The notes under the pieces: model-generated
Told to the model about the DNA's origin: nothing
What the model saw: the letters and a program-made list of their open reading frames with translations, nothing else
Databases searched by the model: none
Assembly: GCF_006228105.1 (NCBI RefSeq)
Contig: NZ_VDHH01000153.1
Reading direction: 5' to 3' (one strand)
Origin: Chelonobacter sp006228105
GTDB taxonomy: Bacteria > Pseudomonadota > Gammaproteobacteria > Enterobacterales > Pasteurellaceae
DNA length: 16,039 nt
In this document: positions 7,187-15,068 of the stretch, one piece after another
How the letters are laid out: every line of letters begins with the position of its first letter
Numbering within the stretch: the stretch's first letter is position 1
Position numbers and translations under genes: made by a program

Positions 7187-8791
7187 TTAGCCGACCAATA
7201 CTCCGCTATTACACCAATTTTGCAGCGCATTATTCAGAAACTCAGTTGTGAGTTTCTGCACGTCTGCCAGATCGGTAATTTCATCGGCTGTGCCATTATC
7301 CGCAGTGTTGCGGTTAAATTTAATTTTGCCCTCTTGGTGATGGCGTAGCAAAATAGCATGTAAGTTTTCCAGCGTCTGTTGCCCGTCTAGATGCGGCAAT
7401 AAAATAGATTGAATTAAATCAAGCGATAACATCTCGTTGCGCGCATTCACGATATAATTGCGTAAAGAAAAATAGCGGCGATTAAAGTCCGATATCATTG
7501 GGCGTTCGCTAATATAATTGATCGGCCGATTGGTAATCGGTGGCGTGCCGCTGATATGTAATAGCCCAGAAATAATTAGCCGCAGCAGTAAATGGGTGAT
7601 GAATTCCAGACTATAATGCTGTTGCGCTGTCTCGTTAAGTGCTTGTTGATATTCTTTAATATTGAAAAAACAGTTATCGAAACGGCAAAGAACGGTTAAT
7701 GCTTCAAGCTCGGCTATATTTTGTGTGCGATAAAATTGGTTAGCATTATGGTTAAAGATAAAATAAGTATAGTCAGGCGCATCCGGGCGAGGCGACTGTT
7801 CTTGTTTGATTGAAATAGAAAAATGGCAAGATTGTACGGTTTCGGCGCTAATATGCCGTTGCAACCGATTGCTGGTTGTTTGCGGAATAAACAATGATTG
7901 ACGGAATTGGCGATTATTGAGGTAATCAAGATATTGCTCTAGCACCACCTGTTGGTTATGGCTGGCATTAAGCAGATCACGATGAATTTCAACGCCCCAA
8001 TTTTCCGGAAAAGAGCTGGAAATTTCGGCATCATTTAAATAAGCCAGTTGATGTGATTCTGCTTTATTGACCATTTCGCTGAAATAAAGCGGGGAGTTGT
8101 GAATTTCCAAGAATTCATGAGCCAAATAATAGGGGGCAGAACGTTGTACCAAGCCGTCAACATTTTGCATAATGCGCTTGAACATCGTATTTTCAGGCGC
8201 TTTTTCGTGCATATACCCAATCATGGCCTTAGCGTGCTCAACTTTTGCAACGGGATCCTGGATGTCTCGTGTGTGGAATAGCATCGCATCACGGGCAATT
8301 TCTAACGATTTCCAGCCGGGATAAACATTGTAGCTGATATAGGCAATACCATCGCTTTTTAGGTGTTTTCTGATGACATCGAAAATACCGCTTTGCACAA
8401 AATCAGGCACCCAGCTGTAAACACCATGACAGATGATATAGTCAAATAACCCAAAAGATTCTGGAATATCAGTGATGCTAAGATGATGTAATTTTACACG
8501 TTGTTGCAACCCCATCTGTTCAACAATTTGCAGGCCTTGCGCTATTTGAACTTGAGATAAATCTACACCGACGACTTCAACTTCCGGATAGAAAAAGGTT
8601 ATCGGGATAATATTTCCACCGCTGGCGCAACCCAGCTCAAGTATCCTAGCTTGAGTTAAATCAGGAGGATTTAAGCCAAATAGTTGACCAATAGCCTGAT
8701 GCAGCGGAGGAAAAGATTTAGCAAAAGGGTGAGAAACATAAGGAAAATCATCATAGGATTTAGCATTTTTTTGTAGTAGGGTAGTATCCAT
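7187..8791 (-). CDS. SAM-dependent methyltransferase with methyltransferase regulatory domain (PKMT-like)
   Basis: The 534-residue product has an N-terminal class I SAM methyltransferase domain. Motif I is LELGCASGGN (51-60), an acidic residue ends strand 2 in VVGVDLSQ (Asp77), and ITDIP and FDYIICHGVYSWV (116-128) follow. A middle part (about 215-300, beginning PYYLAHEFLEIHNSPLYFSEM) matches my memory of the methyltransferase regulatory domain PF10119. The C terminus (about 440-534) has the LD...LLPHLDGQQTLENL pattern of a winged-helix end domain. This order is that of the Rickettsia protein-lysine methyltransferases PKMT1/2, which modify the surface protein OmpB; here the substrate is unknown. 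No signal peptide or membrane segment is visible, so action is probably cytoplasmic. The start ATG at 8791 is behind AAAGG. The gene stands alone on the - strand, with a terminator behind it and topB divergent upstream. Confidence 0.85.
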   Translation of the reverse strand: MDTTLLQKNAKSYDDFPYVSHPFAKSFPPLHQAIGQLFGLNPPDLTQARILELGCASGGNIIPITFFYPEVEVVGVDLSQVQIAQGLQIVEQMGLQQRVKLHHLSITDIPESFGLFDYIICHGVYSWVPDFVQSGIFDVIRKHLKSDGIAYISYNVYPGWKSLEIARDAMLFHTRDIQDPVAKVEHAKAMIGYMHEKAPENTMFKRIMQNVDGLVQRSAPYYLAHEFLEIHNSPLYFSEMVNKAESHQLAYLNDAEISSSFPENWGVEIHRDLLNASHNQQVVLEQYLDYLNNRQFRQSLFIPQTTSNRLQRHISAETVQSCHFSISIKQEQSPRPDAPDYTYFIFNHNANQFYRTQNIAELEALTVLCRFDNCFFNIKEYQQALNETAQQHYSLEFITHLLLRLIISGLLHISGTPPITNRPINYISERPMISDFNRRYFSLRNYIVNARNEMLSLDLIQSILLPHLDGQQTLENLHAILLRHHQEGKIKFNRNTADNGTADEITDLADVQKLTTEFLNNALQNWCNSGVLVG

Positions 8792-8827
8792 AATAAGCCT
8801 TTGACATTGAATAGAGTGGGCGTTTTG

Positions 8828-8833
8828 ATTCTA
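8828..8833 (-). promoter_or_regulatory. Candidate -10 box for the methyltransferase gene
   Basis: On the - strand this reads TAGAAT, five of six matches to the -10 consensus, and would give a leader of about 30 nt. The -35 region (TATTCA at 8851-8856, 17-bp spacing) matches poorly, so this is a weak call. Confidence 0.25.
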
Positions 8834-8920
8834 TCGCAAATAGTCTAGGGTGAATAGCATTGCCTATAGGTAAAGCCGTTGCCTGACAAAATACACGATT
8901 CGGTTGTGACTTAAGGCGGT

Positions 8921-8929
8921 AAGTGCGGT
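8921..8929 (+). repeat. Uptake signal sequence core (AAGTGCGGT) in the methyltransferase-topB gap
   Basis: This is an exact core of the H. influenzae-type DNA uptake signal used in natural transformation. It lies in the divergent intergenic region with no inverted partner, so it is not a terminator. Other exact cores in the window, + strand: 3099-3107, 4212-4220, 5063-5071, 10015-10023, 12143-12151, 12704-12712. On the - strand: 1013-1021, 1165-1173, 3177-3185, 9692-9700, 14177-14185, 14419-14427, 15922-15930. Most are inside genes. Confidence 0.9.
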
Positions 8930-8977
8930 AAGATCGCATATTGATTGAATTTTGATAGACAACGGTATGGTAGTTTT

Positions 8978-10915
8978 ATGCGATTGTTTATAGCTGAAAA
9001 ACCCAGTCTTGGGCGAGCCATTGCTGATGTATTGCCACAGCCACATCGCAAAGGCGATGGTTTTATCCAGTGTGGTGAGCAGGATTATGTCACTTGGTGT
9101 ATCGGGCACTTGCTCGAACAAGCGGAGCCGGAGGCTTACGATCCGAATTTCAAACAGTGGCGTTTAGAGCATCTGCCAATTATTCCGCAGCAATGGCAAC
9201 TCAACCCAAAACAAAGCACGGCCAAACAGCTGAAGGTGGTGCTCAATCTGATTAAACAAGCCGATCAATTGATTAATGCCGGCGACCCTGATCGCGAAGG
9301 GCAATTGCTGGTGGATGAAGTATTTAATTATGCCGGGTTGAGCGAGCAAAAACGTAGCCAAATTCAGCGCTGCTTAATCAGCGATCTCAACCCCAGTGCG
9401 GTCAGCAAAGCGATTCAAAAATTGCAGTTCAACCGCGATTTTATTCCACTGGCAACATCGGCCTTGGCGCGTGCCAGAGCGGATTGGCTCTATGGCATTA
9501 ACATGACCAGGGCTTATACCATTCGTGGCAGACAAGCCGGTTATAACGGGGTGCTGTCGGTCGGGCGAGTGCAAACACCGGTGTTGGGGCTGATTGTGCG
9601 GCGTGATCTGGAGATTGAAAATTTCCAGCCGAAAGATTTTTACGAAGTGTTGGCGCATGTTCAAACCGATGAGCAACCGCCACAGACCTTCACCGCACTT
9701 TGGCAGCCGAGCAAAGCCTGTGAGGATTATCAAGACGAAAATGGACGGGTGTTGTCGCAAGCATTGGCCGAAAATGTGGCAAAGCGGATCAGTGGGCAGC
9801 CGGCAATTGTCAAACAGTATAGCGACAGCCAAGAAAAAGAGACTGCCCCTCTGCCATATTCGCTTTCTGCCTTGCAAATTGATGCGGGTAAGCGTTATGG
9901 ACTCTCGGCACAACAGGTGCTGGATACTTGCCAGCGACTGTATGAAGTGCATAAATTGATTACCTATCCACGTTCCGACAGCCGTTATCTGCCGGAAGAG
10001 CATTTTGCCGATCGAAGTGCGGTTAGCGCAGCGATTTCCCAGCACAGCCAGCTTTATCAAACCTTGCCGGAGATTGTGGATTTATCGCAGAAAAACCGCT
10101 GTTGGAATGATAAAAAAGTCGAAGCGCACCATGCCATTATTCCGACAGCGAATCGTAGGCAAATTCATTTGTCAGTGAATGAGCAGCAAATTTATGACTT
10201 GATTGCCCGACAATACCTGTTTCAGTTTTGTCCTGATGCAGAATACCGTAAAACCAAGATTGGTTTGGAAATTGCCGGCGGACAGTTTTTGGCGCAGGCA
10301 CGAGGCTTGCAAACTGCTGGCTGGAAGCAGCTGCTTGGTAAAGAAGACCAAGATGAAAATCAGCAGGCTGCCTTACCGAAAGTGAAAAAAGGGCAGCAAC
10401 TCTGGTGTGAAAAAGGCGAAATTGTCAGCAAAAAGACCCAGCCACCGAAGCCGTTTAATGATGCGACGTTATTATCGGCGATGACCGGTATTGCACGTTT
10501 TGTACAAGATAAAGAGTTGAAGAAAATTTTGCGTGAAACGGACGGCTTAGGCACGGAAGCCACCCGCGCCGGAATTATTGAGCTGCTGTTCAAGCGTGGG
10601 TTTATCATCAAAAAAGGACGCAGTATCACCAGCACCGAAGCCGGACGGATTTTAATCCAAGCCCTGCCGGAAAGTGCAACGTTGCCTGATATGACCGCTC
10701 ACTGGGAATCGCAGCTAGACGGTATCAGTCGTAAACAGGCCAGTTATCAGCAGTTTATGCAGCAGTTGCTGGTCACTTTGCCGCAGATGTTGAATCAGTA
10801 CGATTTCCAATCGTTGCGGTTGTTGCGTCAGGTTTCGCCACCATCGAACAGCAAACGCAGCGCTTATAAAAAAGCAAAATCGCAGAGCGCTCAAAATATA
10901 AACAAACACCAATAG
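8978..10915 (+). CDS. topB: DNA topoisomerase III (type IA)
   Basis: TopB cuts one DNA strand and passes another through, decatenating replication and recombination intermediates. The 645-residue product (E. coli 653) starts MRLFIAEKPSLGRAIADVLP, nearly identical to E. coli TopB. ATG 8978 is therefore preferred over an in-frame codon at 8945, although its ribosome site is weak. The Toprim domain supplies Glu7 and the acidic triad of AGDPDREGQ (Asp103, Asp105, Glu107). The nucleophile is Tyr330 in ITYPRSDSRYLPEEHF, followed by the EAHHAIIPT motif. DGLGTEATRAGIIELLFKRGFI is the late type IA signature. The C terminus is short and Lys/Ser-rich, with no zinc-finger cysteines, as in E. coli-type TopB. 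It is the first gene of a five-gene same-strand run; the next gene begins 29 bp later. It contains uptake-signal cores at 9692-9700 and 10015-10023. Confidence 0.97.
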   Translation: MRLFIAEKPSLGRAIADVLPQPHRKGDGFIQCGEQDYVTWCIGHLLEQAEPEAYDPNFKQWRLEHLPIIPQQWQLNPKQSTAKQLKVVLNLIKQADQLINAGDPDREGQLLVDEVFNYAGLSEQKRSQIQRCLISDLNPSAVSKAIQKLQFNRDFIPLATSALARARADWLYGINMTRAYTIRGRQAGYNGVLSVGRVQTPVLGLIVRRDLEIENFQPKDFYEVLAHVQTDEQPPQTFTALWQPSKACEDYQDENGRVLSQALAENVAKRISGQPAIVKQYSDSQEKETAPLPYSLSALQIDAGKRYGLSAQQVLDTCQRLYEVHKLITYPRSDSRYLPEEHFADRSAVSAAISQHSQLYQTLPEIVDLSQKNRCWNDKKVEAHHAIIPTANRRQIHLSVNEQQIYDLIARQYLFQFCPDAEYRKTKIGLEIAGGQFLAQARGLQTAGWKQLLGKEDQDENQQAALPKVKKGQQLWCEKGEIVSKKTQPPKPFNDATLLSAMTGIARFVQDKELKKILRETDGLGTEATRAGIIELLFKRGFIIKKGRSITSTEAGRILIQALPESATLPDMTAHWESQLDGISRKQASYQQFMQQLLVTLPQMLNQYDFQSLRLLRQVSPPSNSKRSAYKKAKSQSAQNINKHQ

Positions 10916-10944
10916 ACCCTATACTGAGAATAAAAGGAAAAATT

Positions 10945-11448
10945 ATGTTAACATTTGTTCAGCATGTGCCGATTTGGGTTTGGGGATTATTGATCTTTTT
11001 GCTTGTGATCGGCTGGTTAGCGAGTCAAGATCGTGAAATGCCGATCAGCAGATTATTTATCTTGCCGATAGCGTTTTCTATTTGGCTGCTTGTCGGTAGT
11101 GCGGTGACGTTTTCCGGTGCTTTTAAGCTGTTTTTTCCCTTGTTACTGCTTGGCTTTATTTTGGGTTTTGCTTGGTGGTGCAAGGTTATACCGAAGCAGT
11201 ATATTGTGCGCACGGCACAACATAGAATTTTTTTAGCCGGATCATATTTTACGTTGATTTTTGCCTTGTCAGTGTTTATGGTGAAATTCATACTGACGTC
11301 AGCCTTGGCCATTAACCCAACATGGACGAATAACATGAGCTTTTTATTGAGCTATGCGCTAATTAACGGGTTTTTCAGTGGCTTTATTTGGGGGCGAACG
11401 TATCGGCTGTATCGTCGATGTGATCCTCACCAGAAAACGACGTTATAA
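10945..11448 (+). CDS. Small multi-pass membrane protein, DUF6622-like
   Basis: The 167-residue protein is almost entirely membrane-embedded. Hydrophobic segments fall near 9-27, 36-55, 60-79, 96-116 and 131-150, and the tail is basic (RTYRLYRRC). The N-terminal IWVWGLLIFLLVIGW followed by a short polar loop recalls a small uncharacterised bacterial membrane family (DUF6622, assigned from memory). There are no catalytic or ligand-binding motifs, and function is unknown. The start has a clear ribosome site (AAGGA, 10934-10938) 6 bp upstream. It lies 29 bp after topB and 24 bp before nrdR on the same strand, so co-transcription is likely, although neither neighbour suggests a membrane function. 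Confidence 0.8.
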   Translation: MLTFVQHVPIWVWGLLIFLLVIGWLASQDREMPISRLFILPIAFSIWLLVGSAVTFSGAFKLFFPLLLLGFILGFAWWCKVIPKQYIVRTAQHRIFLAGSYFTLIFALSVFMVKFILTSALAINPTWTNNMSFLLSYALINGFFSGFIWGRTYRLYRRCDPHQKTTL

Positions 11449-11472
11449 TTAATAAAAATAAAAGGAGTTTTT

Positions 11473-11943
11473 ATGCACTGTCCTTTTTGTTCTGCCTTGG
11501 ATACCAAGGTGATCGATTCTCGTTTGGTGGCAGATGGCTATCAAGTGCGTCGTCGCCGTGAGTGTTTGCAATGCCGTGAGCGCTTCACCACCTTTGAAAC
11601 AGCGGAATTGGTGACGCCGAAAATTATTAAAAGCAATGATAACCGTGTGCCGTTCGATGAGAAAAAACTGCGTTCCGGCATGATGCGGGCATTGGAAAAA
11701 CGCCCGGTCAGTGCGGATGATGTCGAGAAAGCGCTCACCCATATTATTCATCAACTGCAAGCCAGCGGCGAGCGCGAAGTGCCGAGCAAGTTGGTCGGTA
11801 CTTTGGTGATGGAAGCGCTGAAAAAACTGGATAAAGTGGCTTATATCCGTTTTGCTTCGGTATATTTGAGTTTTGACGACATTAAACAATTTGGCGATGA
11901 AATTGAAAAATTAACCAATGAAACCAAAAATAAGGAAACGTGA
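11473..11943 (+). CDS. nrdR: Transcriptional repressor NrdR
   Basis: NrdR senses ATP/dATP and represses ribonucleotide reductase operons by binding NrdR boxes. The 156-residue product has the zinc ribbon at the N terminus: Cys3 and Cys6 in MHCPFC and Cys31 and Cys34 in CLQC, with the basic RRRREC segment that contacts DNA. From about 49 to 139 is the ATP-cone (VTPKIIKSNDNRVPFDEKKL, then VAYIRFASVY). A strong ribosome site, AAAGGAG (11461-11467), precedes ATG 11473. The TGA stop shares one base with the ribD start (TGATG), so the two are translationally coupled. The nrdR-ribD link is widespread in gammaproteobacteria. No NrdR box pair was recognised here, and the reductase genes are not in the window. 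Confidence 0.97.
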   Translation: MHCPFCSALDTKVIDSRLVADGYQVRRRRECLQCRERFTTFETAELVTPKIIKSNDNRVPFDEKKLRSGMMRALEKRPVSADDVEKALTHIIHQLQASGEREVPSKLVGTLVMEALKKLDKVAYIRFASVYLSFDDIKQFGDEIEKLTNETKNKET

Positions 11944-13088
11944 TGACCGTCTATTTTTCGAATGAAGATCAACAATTTATGCAACGGGCTATGGAGCTGG
12001 CAGCGCGCGGTCGTTGGACCACGGCGCCTAATCCGATGGTTGGTTGTGTGATCGTAAAAGACGGCAATGTGATTGGCGAAGGCTATCATCAATGTGCCGG
12101 AGAAGGCCATGCAGAAGTCAATGCTTTTAACGCTTGTACTGAAAGTGCGGTTGGGGCAACCTTATATGTCACGCTGGAGCCTTGCGCGCACTTCGGAAAA
12201 ACCCCCCCTTGTGCTTTGAAAATTATCGAAAACGGTATCAAAAAAGTGGTGATCGCCATGCGCGATCCTAATCCGTTGGTGGCAGGAAAGGGCATTGAGT
12301 TGCTGCAACAGGCAGGGATCGAGGTTGTGATTGGGTTGCTGGCAGAGCAGGCGGAAGAACTGAATAAAGGCTTTTTGAAACGAATGCGCTGTGGTCGTCC
12401 GTTTGTGCAGTTAAAAATGGCAATGACAATTGACGGCAAAACAGCGACAGCCAGTGGCGAAAGCAAATGGATTACCGGCGAACAGGCGAGAGCCGAGGTA
12501 CAGGATTACCGTGCTTGCGCCGGCGCGATTTTATCGGCGAGCGGCACAGTGTTGGTGGACGATCCGTTGTTGAATGTGCGTTGGCAGCAATTGCCGCCAG
12601 CGGTGCAGCAAGTTTATCCTGAATCGGCAATTCGGCAACCTGTGCGTGTGATCATGGATTCAAAACACCGGATTCGTCCTTATCATAAGCTGTTCGGCGT
12701 AGAAAGTGCGGTCTGGCTGGTCGGGGCAGAACATAAACCGCGTGATCTCAGCGCATTTCCTGATTTTGTCGAGGCGATTTATCTGGATCCACAGCAGCAC
12801 CAGCTCTCGGCCTTAATGGGCGAATTAGCGCAGCGACAAATTAATATTTTATGGATTGAAGCCGGTTCCAATCTAGCCGGGTCGTTAATCAGTGCGGGTT
12901 TAGTTGATGAATTGATTGTGTATATCGCGCCGAAACTGCTTGGCGATCAAGCCAGAGGACTGTGCCATATGCCGGATTTACACCATCTTGCTGATGCACC
13001 ACAGTGGCAGTTGATCAGCCATGAAGTGATTGGCGAAGATATTAAGCTGATCTATCGTCCCAAACATTTAACGGAGGAAAAATGCTGA
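11943..13088 (+). CDS. ribD: Bifunctional riboflavin deaminase/reductase RibD
   Basis: RibD performs two successive riboflavin-pathway steps: deamination of the pyrimidine made by GTP cyclohydrolase II, then NADPH reduction of its ribose chain. The product has 381 residues, normal for the family. The N-terminal deaminase domain carries the zinc site: His56 and Glu58 (GHAEVNAF), Cys81 and Cys90 (PCAHFGKTPPC). PNPMVGCVIV (29-38) is also typical. The reductase domain starts near 150 (RPFVQLKMAMTIDGKTA) and includes SKWITG, GTVLVDDPLLNVR and IEAGSNLAGSLI. ATG 11943 is preferred over GTG 11940 by spacing from AAGGA (11932-11936). Its end overlaps the degS start by 7 bp. No FMN riboswitch is seen upstream, and no other rib gene is in the window. 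It contains uptake-signal cores at 12143 and 12704. Confidence 0.97.
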   Translation: MTVYFSNEDQQFMQRAMELAARGRWTTAPNPMVGCVIVKDGNVIGEGYHQCAGEGHAEVNAFNACTESAVGATLYVTLEPCAHFGKTPPCALKIIENGIKKVVIAMRDPNPLVAGKGIELLQQAGIEVVIGLLAEQAEELNKGFLKRMRCGRPFVQLKMAMTIDGKTATASGESKWITGEQARAEVQDYRACAGAILSASGTVLVDDPLLNVRWQQLPPAVQQVYPESAIRQPVRVIMDSKHRIRPYHKLFGVESAVWLVGAEHKPRDLSAFPDFVEAIYLDPQQHQLSALMGELAQRQINILWIEAGSNLAGSLISAGLVDELIVYIAPKLLGDQARGLCHMPDLHHLADAPQWQLISHEVIGEDIKLIYRPKHLTEEKC

Positions 13089-14164
13089 AAAAGTTATTGC
13101 AATCGGCGTTGATCGGGCTGTGTACGGCCGCAGTTGTTTTGGCGCTGCTTCCTCTGCTTCAAGGTAACCGCAATTTATTTTCGCGGCAAAATGATGATTT
13201 GCAGGTTGTCTCCTATGCCAGTGCGGTGCGAATCGCCTCTCCGGCTGTGGTCAATGTGTATAATCAATCGTTGCAAGCCAGCAGTCTTGACCGTGGTTTG
13301 AGTGATAATGGTTTGAGCAATAATGAAGTACGGGTCAATAATCTCGGTTCTGGTGTGATTATGCGTGCTGACGGCTACATTCTCACCAATCGCCATGTGA
13401 TCAGTAACGCCGATCAAATTGTGGTGGCGTTGCAAAACGGGCAGATTTATCAAGCCGGGCTGGTCGGGTCTGACAGTTTAACGGATTTGGCGGTATTGAA
13501 GATTCAAGCGGAAAATCTGCCGACGATTCCGCAAAATAAACAGCGACGGGTCTCGGTTGGTGATGTAGCTTTGGCAATCGGTAATCCGTATAACTTGGGA
13601 CAGAGCGTCAGCCAGGGCATTATCAGTGCCACCGGACGTAGCGCGCTGGGGGAGATCGGACGTCAAAACTTTATTCAAACTGACGCTTCGATCAATCGCG
13701 GCAATTCCGGGGGGGCATTGATTAATACCGCCGGAGAGCTGATCGGAATTAACACGTTAAGCATTGGCAAAGACAGCAGTGAAATTGCTGAAGGACTGAG
13801 TTTTGCGATTCCGATTAATATCGTCAATGATGTATTGAAAAAAATTATTCAAGATGGGCGTGTGATCCGTGGTTATTTTGGGGTGGAAAGCCAGATTTTT
13901 TACAATAATGAAGATCAATTGGGCTTAAATCAACGTGGCGTGTTGGTCACAGCGGTTGCACCAAACGGTCCGGCATATCAAGCCGGTATTTTACAAGGCG
14001 ATTTGATTGTGCGTTTTAACGGTAAAGCGGTGAATTCACCGACCGATCTACTGCAAATTATTTCTGATACCCGTCCGGGAACAGTGGTTGAAGTACAAGT
14101 TGAAAGACTTGGACAATTACTCAATCTTCCGGTGACAATTGCTGAATATCCGACAATGGGTTAG
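13082..14164 (+). CDS. degS: Inner-membrane serine endoprotease DegS
   Basis: DegS is the membrane-anchored periplasmic protease that senses misfolded outer-membrane proteins and makes the first cut in anti-sigma factor RseA, releasing sigma-E. The 360-residue product (E. coli 355) has an N-terminal anchor at about 7-27. The protease domain has the triad His105 (TNRHVI), Asp135 (SLTDLAVL) and Ser209 (RGNSGGAL). A single PDZ domain (about 265-350) includes RGVLVTAVAPNGPAYQAGI and ends IAEYPTMG. One PDZ plus an anchor separates it from DegP/DegQ, which have signal peptides and two PDZ domains. GGAGG (13073-13077) precedes the ATG, which overlaps the ribD stop, so coupling is expected. A 15-bp near-duplication (13295-13324) lengthens the loop before the His motif. 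No rseA is present in the window. Confidence 0.95.
   Translation: MLKKLLQSALIGLCTAAVVLALLPLLQGNRNLFSRQNDDLQVVSYASAVRIASPAVVNVYNQSLQASSLDRGLSDNGLSNNEVRVNNLGSGVIMRADGYILTNRHVISNADQIVVALQNGQIYQAGLVGSDSLTDLAVLKIQAENLPTIPQNKQRRVSVGDVALAIGNPYNLGQSVSQGIISATGRSALGEIGRQNFIQTDASINRGNSGGALINTAGELIGINTLSIGKDSSEIAEGLSFAIPINIVNDVLKKIIQDGRVIRGYFGVESQIFYNNEDQLGLNQRGVLVTAVAPNGPAYQAGILQGDLIVRFNGKAVNSPTDLLQIISDTRPGTVVEVQVERLGQLLNLPVTIAEYPTMG
13295..13324 (+). repeat. Imperfect 15-bp tandem repeat in degS
   Basis: GGTTTGAGTGATAAT is followed directly by GGTTTGAGCAATAAT, two mismatches apart. It encodes GLSDN-GLSNN (residues 72-81) in the loop between the first protease strands, and the frame is kept. Confidence 0.8.
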
Positions 14165-14174
14165 ATCTGAATGT

Positions 14175-14195
14175 TAACCGCACTTATGGCGGTTA
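14175..14195. terminator. Short hairpin containing an uptake signal, between convergent degS and csiV
   Basis: TAACCGC (14175-14181) pairs with GCGGTTA (14189-14195) around the loop ACTTATG. The left arm and loop contain the uptake-signal core ACCGCACTT (14177-14185), and the right arm includes the csiV stop codon. Uptake signals are often built into terminators in Pasteurellaceae, and the position between convergent genes fits. There is no good T-tract on either side, so termination is tentative. Confidence 0.4.
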
Positions 14196-15038
14196 TTGCA
14201 GTTCATTGTTATTTTCACTATTAACGCCTTTTAACGGTTTTCCGTCAGCGCTGTTGATCAATACCAGAATCCCGAATAAAGGGTGATCAAAATACATCAT
14301 TTGGTTATCGGTATAGCTGCTTTGGCTTTGATACTGAATAGTATGTCGTTGAGCGGTTTGTTGGGTTTCGACGTTGGCCGAATCCTCTTTGACTGCATCA
14401 ATATCCGGCACGGTCGAAACCGCACTTTGTGCTAGATTAGCAAAGGCTTGCTGAGCGTTTCCGCTCAGTGAATCATAACTAAATGCTAGGTTGAAGTTGA
14501 GCTCAATTTTATCGTCTTGCCAAATTAACAATCGCCCGTCAATGGCTGGAACCGTGGAAGGATCAGATTGGATTCGAAGCGGAAAACTGTTGCTCTGTTG
14601 CAGCAACGGCTGAGACCAAGCCTGGTGGTAAAAAGGAATATAAGCGCCATGCTGCTGAAATTTTGTAAAAATTTCATTGAGTTGCATCTGATCTGGGGCT
14701 AAAGTTCGGGCTTGCGGCAGCTCTGCTGACGGTAGTAGCACATCCTCGAGTGGGATGGCAGAAGTTAATTCAGGAAATTTTTGGTTTAAGCTGTCCTGTT
14801 CAAAGAGCCGCTGGAAGATAATTAATTCTACATTAATTTGAGTGGCATATTGATTTTCATTATTTTGCTCGGTTATGACAACTGGCGGTATCGTCGTGTT
14901 TTCTACTGACGTAATTGGCGCTGGTGCCGGCACACTATTTTGAGTGGGTGCAGTTTGATCGGCGTAAGCTTGTGCGCCAAATATACATAGTGCTAAGGAT
15001 TTAACAGTTAGTGCCCAAAAGGATTTGGATAACGTCAT
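14193..15038 (-). CDS. csiV: CsiV family peptidoglycan-associated periplasmic protein
   Basis: CsiV (cell shape integrity, PF10972) was described in Vibrio cholerae as a periplasmic peptidoglycan-binding protein needed for wall integrity through the LpoA/PBP1A synthesis machinery. The 281-residue product has a signal peptide (MTLSKSFWAL, hydrophobic core, AQAYA near residue 26) and a Pro/Thr/Asn-rich linker to about 65. The family opening follows (INVELIIFQRL, about 69-79), then YIPFYHQAWSQP in mid-protein, GRLLIWQDDKIELNFNLAF, and the closing FDHPLFGILVLI (about 250-261). ATG 15038 has GGAG 8 bp upstream. GTG 15041, directly in front of it, is an equally possible start. It lies 30 bp downstream of a secreted chalcone-isomerase-like gene and probably shares its promoter. 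An uptake-signal core lies at 14419-14427. Assignment rests on recalled motifs. Confidence 0.8.
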   Translation of the reverse strand: MTLSKSFWALTVKSLALCIFGAQAYADQTAPTQNSVPAPAPITSVENTTIPPVVITEQNNENQYATQINVELIIFQRLFEQDSLNQKFPELTSAIPLEDVLLPSAELPQARTLAPDQMQLNEIFTKFQQHGAYIPFYHQAWSQPLLQQSNSFPLRIQSDPSTVPAIDGRLLIWQDDKIELNFNLAFSYDSLSGNAQQAFANLAQSAVSTVPDIDAVKEDSANVETQQTAQRHTIQYQSQSSYTDNQMMYFDHPLFGILVLINSADGKPLKGVNSENNNELQ

Positions 15039-15068
15039 CACAGGTACTCCATCTATAACCGTGTCAAA

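Noticed and set aside
8801..8829. TTGACA at 8801-8806 as a -35 box for topB
   Set aside because: At 16-18 bp spacing there is no acceptable -10 hexamer, and it overlaps the leader of the divergent gene.
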